A DNA stretch of 64,000 nucleotides from positions 6,029,001 through 6,093,000 of the forward strand of contig NZ_ASHX02000001.1 of NCBI RefSeq assembly GCF_000478605.2, in the 5' to 3' direction. The DNA is from Streptomyces thermolilacinus SPC6 (lineage in GTDB: Bacteria; Actinomycetota; Actinomycetes; Streptomycetales; Streptomycetaceae). A program made the translations under genes and the position numbers. The notes beneath the pieces are model-generated. The model had not been told where the DNA came from, made no database searches, and worked only from the letters and a program-made list of their open reading frames with translations. Shown here one piece after another: positions 39,164 through 49,080 of the stretch (position 1 is its first letter; each line of letters opens with the position of its first letter).

Positions 39164-40228
39164 TCAGCACCAGCGGGTGTGCCGGCAGGGGCTCCAGCCG
39201 CCCCCGTCCCCGCCGCCGGAGGAGCCGCCCGACGAGCCGCCGGGGAAGCCGTTCGGCCAGTCGGACGTGCGCTTCCGGTCCCCCGGGTACGGGTCGCGGT
39301 AGTCGGGGTCGCCGTCCCCGTCCCGGTCCGGCAGGGTCGCGTCGCGGCCCGTGCCACGGTCCGGCTCCGGACAGCCGTTGTCCGGCGACGAGAGATACAG
39401 CGTCACCCACGCGTCGTCCGGGACCTTCGCGCCCTCCGCCGGGTCGTGCCGGCACACCCGCCAGTGGTCGTACTCGCCCTCGTCGGGCAGCGAGTCGTTG
39501 ACGTACGCCTCGTCCGCGCGGAGACGGTCCTCGTCCACGCCCAGCGCGAGGACCTCCGCGCGGGCGGTCTTCCACGTCTTCCACACCAGCTCGGGCATGA
39601 CCGGCCACGGCATCGGCGCCCCGTCCGACGGCGGGCACGGGTCGCCGGAGTGCACGGCGGCGAAGTCCACCGTCCGGCGCCCCGGCTCCCCGCCGGTCTC
39701 CTGGAAGCACACCGTCCACAGGGAGCGGGCCATGATGTCCTTCCCCTCGTCGGACGCGTCGTGGTACGCGACGGTGTACCCGCGCTTGCTCGCCTTCGAG
39801 TACGCCACGTCGAGCCGCTCGCCCCGCAGGTCCGGAAGCGGCCGCTCCGGCGGCCGCGACGGCTGCGGACGTGACGGGAGCGACGTGGGCAGCATGAAGG
39901 GGCTCGGCTTCGCGGGCTTGGAGTCCGCCGCCGTCTCCCGCTTCCCCGCGTCCTCCGGTTCGGGCATCACCGAGCCGAGCAGCGCCATCGCGCCCACCGT
40001 CGCCGCGATCTTCCCGGCCCTCGGCCACGGGCTGCCTCGCCACACGAGGACCAGCGCCGCGACCAGCGCGGCCACCCCGAGACCGGGTGCGATCAGCCCC
40101 AGCAGCGGCACCGCGGCGACGAACCCGGCCCTGGCCCGGTTCGTCCGCCACCAGGGGCGGTGCGACGGGTCCGGCGGTGCCGAGCCGTCGGGCGGTGCGG
40201 GGTTGCCGGTGGTTCTCGGGCCGGACAT
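39164..40228 (-). CDS. Membrane protein with PASTA-like region and Asp-rich calcium-binding-like motif
   Basis: The 354-residue protein starts with a soluble Pro-rich segment, then two membrane helices (about 35-62 and 73-90). A Pro-rich spacer leads to an outer region. There LPDLRGERLDVAYSKASKRG and a second similar unit (WPVMPELVWKTWKTARAEVL) look like degenerate PASTA domains, ending GAKVPDDAWVTLYLS. A DATLPDRDGDGDPDYRDPYP segment (about 300-320) resembles EF-hand/excalibur-type calcium loops. A Gly/Ser tail ends in CRHTRWC. The presumed location is the outer face of the membrane; the function is unknown. Confidence 0.7.
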   Translation of the reverse strand: MSGPRTTGNPAPPDGSAPPDPSHRPWWRTNRARAGFVAAVPLLGLIAPGLGVAALVAALVLVWRGSPWPRAGKIAATVGAMALLGSVMPEPEDAGKRETAADSKPAKPSPFMLPTSLPSRPQPSRPPERPLPDLRGERLDVAYSKASKRGYTVAYHDASDEGKDIMARSLWTVCFQETGGEPGRRTVDFAAVHSGDPCPPSDGAPMPWPVMPELVWKTWKTARAEVLALGVDEDRLRADEAYVNDSLPDEGEYDHWRVCRHDPAEGAKVPDDAWVTLYLSSPDNGCPEPDRGTGRDATLPDRDGDGDPDYRDPYPGDRKRTSDWPNGFPGGSSGGSSGGGDGGGWSPCRHTRWC

Positions 40229-40418
40229 GGCGGCGCCTTTCGGGTCGTACGCTCGTTCGGGCGCATCGTATCCAGCGGCGGAATGCCTCCCTCCGATGGT
40301 CCGGCCGTCCGGAACGCAGCCCGACCCGCCGCCCCGCCTGCTGCCCGGTCCGTGCCCGACCGCCGCCCGACCCGCCGCTCGCCGCCGCGCACTGACGGGC
40401 CGTGAAGGCGGCGCCCCC

Positions 40419-41768
40419 TCAGGTCGCGCGGAACGGGGGAGCGGCGGGCGCGGCCGGTGCGGGGCCAAGCGTCGTCGTCCCCGGCGCCGCCCGGTGGCCC
40501 AGCCCCGTCCGGTACGCGTCGAGCGCGGCCTCCACCCGCCCCGTACGGCGCAGCAGATCGCCCAGCAGCCGGCACAGGTCCGCCAGGTCGCCCGTCGCCC
40601 CGCTCCGCTCCAGCAGGCCGAGCGCCCGCACGTAGTGCTCCTCCGCGCCCTCCAGGTCGCCCCGCTCCTCGGCGATGAGTCCCAGCAGCCGGTGCGCCCC
40701 GCCCGCGTGCACCGCGCCGCGCCCGTCGTCCAGGTCCAGCACCGGCGACAGCAGCGCGGCGGCCTCCTCGTACCGGCCGAGCCGCCGCAGCACGTCCGCC
40801 AGCTCCACCTCCACCTGCGCCGTGTACAGCGCCGCGCGCCGCGCCGCCAGCATGTCCCGCGCGGTACGCAACTCCCGCTCCGCCGCCTCCAGTTCGCCGC
40901 TCTGCGCCTTGACGTAGCCGCGCATCCAGTGGCAGTGGGCTAGATCGGTGCCCAGCCGGAGCTGCCGGTACATCGCCTGGGCCTTCGCCAGCGAGGCGTC
41001 CGCGTCGGCGATGCGCCCCTCCGCGAGGAACGTCCGCGCGACCTGCCGGTGCATGCCCGCCACCAGCGCCGGGTCGTCCACCCGCGGCGCCAGGGCCAGC
41101 GCCAGCTCCGCCGCGTGCGCCGCCCGTGCGTGCGCGCCCATGTCGATGTACGGGCCGATCGCCGCCGCGTACAGCATCACCAGCGCCTCCGGATCGGCCA
41201 TCCCGCCGCCCGTCAGCTCGTCGATGGCGGACTCGAGCAGGTAGCAGGCGTACCGCAGTTCACCGGCGAGCAGATGGGCGACCGCCCGCCCCCGCACCGC
41301 CCGCGCCCGGCGCGGCAGCGGCTCGTCGGCGAGGAGCCGCTCCGCCTCCGTGAAGTGCCGCGCGGCGCCCGCCAGGTCACCCGTCTCCAGGGCGCAGTCC
41401 CCGAGCCCCAGGTGCGCCTCAGCCCGCTCGGGCACCAGGTCGTGGCGTTCGGCGTCGGCGAGGAGCCGCCCGTACCGCTCGGTGGCCTCGGCGGCGGAGC
41501 CGGTGGCCAGCACTCGCTGCGCGTCGGTCAGCCCCAGGCGCAGCTCGGTCGCCAGACGGGCGGGGCGGCCGGTGGCCAGCTCCTCGTACGAGGTGCCGAG
41601 CCGCCCGGCGAGGAAGCGCAGCGCCGCCTCCGAGGGCCGCACCCGGCCGGCCTCCAGCGTGGACACGTACGCCGCCGTGTACGACGGTTCGGCCAGCTGA
41701 CGTTGTGTCAGACCACGTTCCGCACGCAGTTGTTGTACGCGGCGGCCGATCTCGGCCGGTTCGTCCAT
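40419..41768 (-). CDS. XRE-type HTH regulator with TPR domain
   Basis: The N-terminal HTH (about 5-60) reads EIGRRVQQLRAERGLTQRQL followed by YVSTLEAGRVRPS. It then continues into about ten TPR-like helical pairs (85-430), ending in an Ala/Pro tail. This layout resembles quorum or peptide sensors and the NlpR/BldD-like TPR regulators of Streptomyces; no ligand can be named. It is divergent from the M64 peptidase gene, with a 246-bp gap containing AT-rich dyads, so it may control that gene. Confidence 0.85.
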   Translation of the reverse strand: MDEPAEIGRRVQQLRAERGLTQRQLAEPSYTAAYVSTLEAGRVRPSEAALRFLAGRLGTSYEELATGRPARLATELRLGLTDAQRVLATGSAAEATERYGRLLADAERHDLVPERAEAHLGLGDCALETGDLAGAARHFTEAERLLADEPLPRRARAVRGRAVAHLLAGELRYACYLLESAIDELTGGGMADPEALVMLYAAAIGPYIDMGAHARAAHAAELALALAPRVDDPALVAGMHRQVARTFLAEGRIADADASLAKAQAMYRQLRLGTDLAHCHWMRGYVKAQSGELEAAERELRTARDMLAARRAALYTAQVEVELADVLRRLGRYEEAAALLSPVLDLDDGRGAVHAGGAHRLLGLIAEERGDLEGAEEHYVRALGLLERSGATGDLADLCRLLGDLLRRTGRVEAALDAYRTGLGHRAAPGTTTLGPAPAAPAAPPFRAT

Positions 41769-41843
41769 GACTACCCCCTGGTCCCTGGGAGCCCCCAGTA
41801 TTCAGGGTGCCGGACCATTGTGCGGCGCCCGTGCGCACCCCTA

Positions 41844-41885
41844 CATTAAGCGGCTGGTTCACCTGACTTAAGTTCGCGATTAACT
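41844..41885. promoter_or_regulatory. AT-rich element with TTAAG/CTTAAG motifs
   Basis: The stretch contains ATTAAG, GACTTAAG and GCGATTAACT, about 130 bp before the M64 start. A related CTTAA/TTAAG dyad occurs at 34516-34538 near the GH30 gene. These are candidate promoter or operator sequences; no regulator can be named. Confidence 0.35.
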
Positions 41886-42014
41886 CCGGGGTCCGGCATC
41901 GCCGTTGTGCTCCCCACCCGACTCCCGTACGGCTCCCGATCGTCGTCCGCCCCGACCCCACCGCCCTCCCCCGACCCGCACCGTCCGTTCCGACCCTCGC
42001 CGCCAGGAGGCCCC

Positions 42015-43391
<1,377 letters not shown>

Positions 43392-43494
43392 GCCGACCAC
43401 CGGCCCGACCCCCCCGCCCCCGGGCCACCGGACCAACTCCACGCCACCCGGCCACCGGCCCGACCCCAAGCCCCGGCCACCGACCGGCCCCCGG

Positions 43495-43540
43495 CGGCGG
43501 CCCCGCCCACCCGCACCCACGCGGGTGGGCGGGGCCGCCG
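43495..43540. terminator. Bidirectional terminator between the M64 and EF-G-like genes
   Basis: A perfect 20-bp stem (43495-43514 with 43521-43540) has a six-base loop, between convergent stops. Confidence 0.88.
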
Positions 43541-43546
43541 GTACGG

Positions 43547-45679
43547 CTACCGGGCGCCCGCGAGCCGGTCCGCCACCCCCTCCGGTACGAGGGCGTAACC
43601 CGCCGGGCGGGCGGTGAACGTGCCCCGGCCCTTCGTACGACCGCGCAGCCGCGTCGCGTAGCCGAACAGCTCAGCCATCGGCACCACCGCCGACACCGCC
43701 GTCGTGCCCGCCCGTGCCGTGGACCCGCCGACCCGGCCGCGCCGCGCCGCCAGGTCACCGAGCACCCCGCCCAACGCGTCGTCCGGCACCGTCACCGTGA
43801 CCTCCGCCACCGGCTCCAGCAGCGCCGACCCGGCCGAGCGCAGCGCCTCCCGCAGCCCGAAGCGGCCCGCCGCGCGGAACGCGAGCTCCGAGGAGTCCTT
43901 GGAGTGCGCCGCCCCGTCCGTCAGCGTCACCCGCAGCCCGGTCACCGGATGCCCGCCGAGCGGACCCTCCGCGAGCGCGTCCCGGCAGCCCGCCTCCACG
44001 GCGCGGACGAACTCCTGCGGCACCCGCCCCCCGGTCACCGCCGACCGGAACTCGAACGCGCCGCCCGTCCCCGGCGCCACCTCCAGAGGCTCCACGTCCA
44101 GCACGACATGCGCGAACTGCCCGGCGCCGCCGTCCTGTTTGACATGCCGGTACACCAGCCCCGACACACCCCGCACGACCGTCTCCCGGTACGCCACGCG
44201 CGGCCGGCCCACGGCGACCTCGAGACCGTGGCCGCGGCGCACCTTCTCCACCGCCACCTCAAGGTGCAGTTCGCCCATGCCGGACAGCACGGTCTGCCCC
44301 GTCTCCGGGTCGCTCCGCACCACCAGCGACGGGTCCTCCTCGACGAGCCGGGCCAGCGCCGCCGCCAGCCGCTCCGTGTCGAGCGACCGCCGCGCCTCGA
44401 CGGCGACGGACACGACCGGCTCGGCCGCGTCCGGCGGTTCCAGCACCAGCGGCGCGCCCGGCGCGCACAGCGTCGTACCCGCGCGCGCCGCCTTCAGCCC
44501 GACGACGGCCACGATGTCCCCCGCGACCGCCCGCTCGGCCTCGGCGTGCCGGTCCGCCTGCACCCGCAGAATCCGGCCGACCCGCTCGGCGCGCCCCGCA
44601 CCCGTGTCCAGCACCGCGTCCCCCTTGTCCAGCGTTCCCGAGTACACCCGCAGGAACGTCAGCCGACCGGTCGCCGTCGCCTGCACCTTGAACGCCAGCG
44701 CGGCGAACGGCGCCGCCGGGTCGGCCGCCCGCTCCTCCACCGCCTCGCCCAGCGTCCCCCGCACCGGCGGCACGTCCACCGGCGACGGCAGATACGCCAC
44801 CACGGCGTCCAGCAGCGGCTCGATCCCCCGGTTCCGGTACGCCGCACCGCACAGCACCACGACACCGGCACCCTCCCGGGTCAGGTCCCGCAGCGCCGCC
44901 GCCAGCGTGCCGTCGGAGAGCGCCGACGTGGAGCAGAACTCCTCCAGGGCGGCCGGGTGCAGCTCCGCCACCGCCTCCTCCAGCAGCGCGCGCCGCCGCG
45001 CCGCCTCGTCCCGCAGCCCCTCCGGCACGGGCACCTCCTCGTACCCGTCGCGCCCGTCGGACCACAGCAGGGCCCGCATCCGCACGAGGTTCACGACCCC
45101 GGTGAAGCCGTCCTCCCGGCCGACCGGCAGCTGCGCCACCAGCGGCACCACGGCGAGCCTCTCCCGGATGGACACGGCAGCCGCGTCCAGGTCGGCGCCC
45201 GCCCGGTCCATCTTGTTGACGAACGCGATACGCGGCACCCCGTGCCGGTCGGCCTCCCGCCACACGGCCTCGCTCTGCGGCTCCACCCCGGCCACCGCGT
45301 CGAACACGGCGACCGCCCCGTCCAGGACGCGCAGCGAACGCGTCACCTCGTCGGAGAAGTCCACATGCCCGGGGGTGTCGATGAGGTTGATCCGGTGGCC
45401 GTTCCAGACGCAGCTGACGGCGGCGGCGAAGATGGTGATGCCCCGGTCGCGTTCCTGTGCGTCGAAGTCGGTGACGGTGGTGCCGTCGTGGACCTCGCCC
45501 CGCTTGTGCACGGCGCCCGTCAGGTACAGGACGCGCTCAATCACGGTGGTCTTCCCGGCGTCCACGTGGGCGAGGATGCCGAGGTTCCGCACGGCGCCCA
45601 GAGCGGCGGAAGCGGTGGAGGCGGCAGCGGTGGCTGCGGCGGTGGTGCCGGAGCGGTGACGTGGGTCGGTGGTACGCAC
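43547..45679 (-). CDS. fusA2: Elongation factor G paralogue
   Basis: The 710-residue translational GTPase carries G1 AHVDAGKTT (about 37-45), G2-region RGITI, G3 DTPGHVDF and G4 NKMD. EF-G domains II-V follow, with SGMGELHLEV. It fits the second EF-G of Streptomyces rather than the housekeeping fusA, which lies in the str operon. It is also related to tetracycline-protection proteins, but TetM-type loop features are not seen. Residues 1-28 are an Ala/Thr-rich extension; an alternative GTG at about 45592 would remove it. The frame ends at a shared terminator. The 491 bp upstream have no gene. Confidence 0.88.
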   Translation of the reverse strand: MRTTDPRHRSGTTAAATAAASTASAALGAVRNLGILAHVDAGKTTVIERVLYLTGAVHKRGEVHDGTTVTDFDAQERDRGITIFAAAVSCVWNGHRINLIDTPGHVDFSDEVTRSLRVLDGAVAVFDAVAGVEPQSEAVWREADRHGVPRIAFVNKMDRAGADLDAAAVSIRERLAVVPLVAQLPVGREDGFTGVVNLVRMRALLWSDGRDGYEEVPVPEGLRDEAARRRALLEEAVAELHPAALEEFCSTSALSDGTLAAALRDLTREGAGVVVLCGAAYRNRGIEPLLDAVVAYLPSPVDVPPVRGTLGEAVEERAADPAAPFAALAFKVQATATGRLTFLRVYSGTLDKGDAVLDTGAGRAERVGRILRVQADRHAEAERAVAGDIVAVVGLKAARAGTTLCAPGAPLVLEPPDAAEPVVSVAVEARRSLDTERLAAALARLVEEDPSLVVRSDPETGQTVLSGMGELHLEVAVEKVRRGHGLEVAVGRPRVAYRETVVRGVSGLVYRHVKQDGGAGQFAHVVLDVEPLEVAPGTGGAFEFRSAVTGGRVPQEFVRAVEAGCRDALAEGPLGGHPVTGLRVTLTDGAAHSKDSSELAFRAAGRFGLREALRSAGSALLEPVAEVTVTVPDDALGGVLGDLAARRGRVGGSTARAGTTAVSAVVPMAELFGYATRLRGRTKGRGTFTARPAGYALVPEGVADRLAGAR

Positions 45680-46106
45680 GGCCCGTGGCCTTTCTGGCGG
45701 TGAAACGTGTCATGGGCGGGCGCGATTCCCCGTGAACGAAGACCGACACGGCATACCCGGACACGGCCGGGCACCCCCCGTGCCGGTTGACGGCACGCCG
45801 CGTCGGCCCGGCACCACGGCCGGACAGGGCAGCACAGAGAGAGAAGAGGGGGGTGACGTCTCGTCACGGAAGCGACCGGTGCCGGCCGCGCAGCGGGCAC
45901 CGGGCCTACGAAGACACCAGGATCACGTCGTACCGCGACCAGGGGGCGGCGGCGACAGCGGTGCGCTCTCGCACGGTCGGGCCCCCTTCACTCGTCGTCC
46001 GGTCACTCGTGGCGGCACGCCCCGGCAGTCCGCCGACGGCGCGCACCGCGAGTGTAGTGAGCGCCCCGCGCACTCGGCACTGTGTTTTCCGCGCGGTGGC
46101 GGTCCC
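45680..46106. other. Gene-free leader and divergent promoter region
   Basis: Short frames here are arginine-rich antisense-like translations with no ribosome sites. The segment likely holds the fusA2 promoter and leader. A cis element for the EF-G paralogue is possible, but I see no clear hairpin ladder. Confidence 0.4.
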
Positions 46107-46137
46107 TTGAATCTCCCCTTGGGGGAGCTCCTAGCGT
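46107..46137 (+). promoter_or_regulatory. MerR-type promoter with 19-bp spacer and operator dyad
   Basis: TTGAAT (46107-46112) and TAGCGT (46132-46137) are separated by exactly 19 bp, and the spacer holds the dyad CTCCCCTTGGGGGAG. This is the layout of MerR-family regulated promoters, where the activator untwists overlong spacers. It drives the hydrolase gene at 46171; no MerR gene is in the window. Confidence 0.75.
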
Positions 46138-46170
46138 CGGCGCGGCACGAAGCGAGAGCGAGGAGGGCTC

Positions 46171-47655
46171 ATGACGGCGTTCGTACTGGTGGGCGAGGTC
46201 TTCACCGGCGGCTGGATCTGGGACGACGTGGCGGACCGGCTGCGCGGGACGGGAGCCGAGGTGTATGCGGCGACCCTCCCGAGCGGCCCCGGAGCCGACC
46301 TGGAGGCCCACGTCCGGCACATCGTGGACCTGATCGACGGGGTCACCGGCACCCCTGTGGTGCTGGCCGGGCACGGCTACGGCATCCACCCCGTACTGGG
46401 TGCCGCCGACCGGCGCCCGGAGCGTACCGCCCGGATCGTCCACGTGGACGCGGGCATGCCACAGGACGGCGACCCGGCCCTGAAGCTGGTCCCCGACGAG
46501 GCCGTACGGGAACGGCTGCTGCGCCAGGGCGACGATGCGGAGCCGGTGGCGCCGCCCGCGTCGCCGGAGGACTGGACCCGCTGGGGCAGCACCGAGGGCG
46601 TACCCGCCGCCGCCCTGGAACGGCTCACCCGGCAGGCCGTGCCGCACCCGCCGCGCACCCTGACCGCGCCCCTGCGGCTGACCGGCGCGTACGCGAAGGT
46701 GCCGACGAGCGGGGTGCTGTGCGTGGCCAACGGGACGAGCATCGAACTCGTGCAGGCGCTCGTCGGCCTCGGCGACCCGCGCCTCCAGGCGCTCAGCGAT
46801 CCGCGGGTGTCGTTCTTCGAACTGCCCACCGGGCACTGGCCGATGCTGTCCGCCCCCGGCGAGCTGGCGGACGCCCTGCTCGGCGCGGCGGCTGGCGAGG
46901 GCCTGCGGCTGACCCCGCCCGGGGCCGAACCGCCGACCCACCTGCGGCCGTTCCTGCTGGACCTCCCCGAGAGGCCCCGCGAGCGGCACGGGAACACCGA
47001 CCTGTACATCCCCGACGGCGCCACCCCCGAACGGCCCGCGCCCGCCGTGGTGTTCGTGCACGGCGGCCCGGTGCCCGCCGGGGCGGCCCCGACGCCCCGC
47101 GACTGGCCCGCCTTCACCGGCTACGGGCGGTACGCGGCGGGGCTCGGCGTCGTCGGTGTCACCCTCGACCACGGGCTGCACGACCTGGACGGCTACCCCG
47201 ACGCCGCCGACGACGTGCGGGCCGCCGTCGATGCCGTACGGGCCGATCCGCGGGTGGACGCGGACCGGATCGCGCTGTGGTTCTTCTCCGCGGGCGGCCT
47301 GCTGTCGGCCGACTGGCTGGCCGCGCCGCCGCCGTGGCTGCGCTGCGTCGCCGCGACGTACCCGATTCTCGCGCCGCTGCCGAACTGGACGACGGGCTCC
47401 CGCTTCCGCCCGGCCACCGCGGTGCGCGCGGCCGGGCGCCTGCCCCTCGTCGTGACGCGTGTGGGACGCGAACGCCCCGAGATCGCGGTGACCGTCGAGG
47501 CGTTCCTCACCGAGGCCGCCGCCTGCGGGTCTGCGGTTGAGGTGGTCGACGTCCCCGGCGCGCACCACGGCTTCGAGACCATCGACCACACGGACGAGGC
47601 CCGTGCGGCCGTGGCGGACGCCGCGCGCAGGGTCATCGGCCACCTGCGCGCCTGA
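46171..47655 (+). CDS. Double alpha/beta hydrolase with an inactive-looking first domain
   Basis: The 494-residue protein joins two hydrolase-like domains. The first (about 1-245) begins FVLVGEVFTGGWIWDDVADR like salicylate-esterase relatives. Its nucleophile elbow is AGHGYG, with Gly69 where serine is expected, though GHWP keeps the histidine position. The second (about 270-494) has VFVHGGP (oxyanion), WFFSAGGLLS (nucleophile serine) and GAHHGFE (histidine), as in dienelactone hydrolase-type enzymes. The fusion may use the first domain for binding or structure. GAGGAGGG precedes the ATG. A MerR-type promoter suggests induction by a small toxic or hydrophobic molecule. Confidence 0.78.
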   Translation: MTAFVLVGEVFTGGWIWDDVADRLRGTGAEVYAATLPSGPGADLEAHVRHIVDLIDGVTGTPVVLAGHGYGIHPVLGAADRRPERTARIVHVDAGMPQDGDPALKLVPDEAVRERLLRQGDDAEPVAPPASPEDWTRWGSTEGVPAAALERLTRQAVPHPPRTLTAPLRLTGAYAKVPTSGVLCVANGTSIELVQALVGLGDPRLQALSDPRVSFFELPTGHWPMLSAPGELADALLGAAAGEGLRLTPPGAEPPTHLRPFLLDLPERPRERHGNTDLYIPDGATPERPAPAVVFVHGGPVPAGAAPTPRDWPAFTGYGRYAAGLGVVGVTLDHGLHDLDGYPDAADDVRAAVDAVRADPRVDADRIALWFFSAGGLLSADWLAAPPPWLRCVAATYPILAPLPNWTTGSRFRPATAVRAAGRLPLVVTRVGRERPEIAVTVEAFLTEAAACGSAVEVVDVPGAHHGFETIDHTDEARAAVADAARRVIGHLRA

Positions 47656-47658
47656 CGG

Positions 47659-48852
47659 TCACAGACCGCCGGTCTGGAGGAGCCGGTTGGGGGAGGTCTT
47701 GGACACGGTGAGGGTGTTCTTCACGGACTGGTCCACGAGCCACCCGGCGACGGTGCCCGGCGCCGCCGTGGGGTTCTGCGCCTTGTACAGCGCGGCCACC
47801 CCGGCGACGTGCGGGCTCGCCATCGACGTACCGTCCAGGGCGACGCTGCCACCGCCGAGCCGGGCCGACCTGATCTGCGTACCGGGCGCGTAGATCGACA
47901 GGCACGGGCCGAAGTTGGAGAACGACGCCTCCTGGTCGAGGTGGTTGCTCGCGCCGACCGTGAAGGAACCCGGTGCGCTGGCGGGGGAGATGCCACAGGC
48001 GTCCACCGCCGAGTTCCCCGCGGCGACGACGGGCAGGACGCCCTTCTCGTACAGGGCGGTGGCCGCCGCGTTCACCGCCTCCGAACGAGGCCCGCCGAGC
48101 GAGGCGTTGAGGACGGCCGGGGCGTTCCCGGCGTTCGCGGCGGCCCACTCGAAGCCGCCGATGATCCCGGACCAGGAGCCCTTGCCGTCGCAGCCGAGGA
48201 CGCGCAGGCTCACCAGGCGCACCTGCCGGGCAACGCCGAACGTGGAGCCGCCGACCGTACCCGCGACGTGGGTGCCGTGACCGTTGCAGTCCTGGCCGCG
48301 CCGCCCGTCGCCCATCGCGTCGTACCCGAAGTACGCCCTCCCGGCGAACTCGGGGTGCGCGTAGTCGATGCCGGAGTCGAGGATGAGCGCGTACACGCCC
48401 GCGCCGGTGCCGTTGACGTTGAACTGGCCGTTGAGCGGCAGGTACGGCTGGTCGATCCGGTCCAGGCCCCAACTGCTCGCCGCGACACGGGTGCTCGGCG
48501 TCCCCTCCCGCACCGGTACGGCCGTGACCTCCGCGTCCTGCTCGACGGCGGCGACCTCCGGCATGTTGCGCACGGCGGTGAGCTGGGCGGGGGACATCTT
48601 CGCGGCGAAGCCGTTGAGCACCTGGCTGTACGAGTGGAGCGGGGTGACCCCGGCCATTCTGGCCGCGTGCGCGGAGGCGACGTTCGGCTTGAGCGTGACG
48701 ATGTACTGGCCGTCGATCCCGCCCACCGCGTGGGTGCGCAGGGGGGCGGGCGCGGTACGGGCCGGTTCCGAGTCGGCCTGGGCGGCGGGTGGCGCCGCGA
48801 AGGGCAGCAGCAGGAGCAGGGCGACGGATGCGCAGCGCGCGGACAGTCTCAT
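47659..48852 (-). CDS. Secreted subtilisin-like serine protease (S8)
   Basis: Signal peptide (1-26), inhibitor_I9-type propeptide (about 45-115, YIVTLKPNVAS) and a subtilase domain (about 128-385) are present. The triad is Asp159 (LILDSGIDY), His192 (CNGHGTHVAG) and Ser343 (GTSMASPHVAG), with oxyanion Asn280 (AAGNSAV). Cys189/Cys221 and Cys286/Cys317 may form disulfides, as in proteinase K relatives. At 397 residues it is the compact type. The ATG at 48852 is used since it begins the signal peptide. It converges on the hydrolase gene with three bases between stops. Confidence 0.93.
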   Translation of the reverse strand: MRLSARCASVALLLLLPFAAPPAAQADSEPARTAPAPLRTHAVGGIDGQYIVTLKPNVASAHAARMAGVTPLHSYSQVLNGFAAKMSPAQLTAVRNMPEVAAVEQDAEVTAVPVREGTPSTRVAASSWGLDRIDQPYLPLNGQFNVNGTGAGVYALILDSGIDYAHPEFAGRAYFGYDAMGDGRRGQDCNGHGTHVAGTVGGSTFGVARQVRLVSLRVLGCDGKGSWSGIIGGFEWAAANAGNAPAVLNASLGGPRSEAVNAAATALYEKGVLPVVAAGNSAVDACGISPASAPGSFTVGASNHLDQEASFSNFGPCLSIYAPGTQIRSARLGGGSVALDGTSMASPHVAGVAALYKAQNPTAAPGTVAGWLVDQSVKNTLTVSKTSPNRLLQTGGL

Positions 48853-48971
48853 GGACGACTCCGATCGGTCGGTGACGGCGGGCGACGTTCGTGTCCCACC
48901 GGCGCGCCCGCCCCGGAGGGGCGGTGTAGCGCCGACAGGAATCTGGGCGCGGGAAGGTCCCGCCACGCCGC

Positions 48972-48986
48972 CGTGACCGGGTCACG
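48972..48986. promoter_or_regulatory. CGTGACC-G-GGTCACG dyad
   Basis: A perfect inverted repeat with one central base lies 120 bp upstream of the subtilisin start, in its only upstream gap. Candidate operator. Confidence 0.5.
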
Positions 48987-49015
48987 CCATTAGTCCGATG
49001 AGATGCCGTCGGGCC

Positions 49016-49060
49016 GTACGGGCACGCCCGTGCCGGTACCGGCACCGCCCGCGCCCGTAC
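49016..49060 (-). terminator. Terminator of the sugar importer operon
   Basis: The outer arms GTACGGGC (49016-49023) and GCCCGTAC (49053-49060) enclose the perfect palindrome GTGCCGGTACCGGCAC (49030-49045). It lies 20 bp past the ATPase stop. Confidence 0.7.
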
Positions 49061-49080
49061 ACGAGGGCGCCGGGGCGCCG

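Noticed and set aside
43547..45679. Tetracycline-resistance (TetM-like) identity for the EF-G paralogue
   Set aside because: Sequence fits EF-G domains, and I see no specific ribosome-protection features; a resistance label would be a guess.
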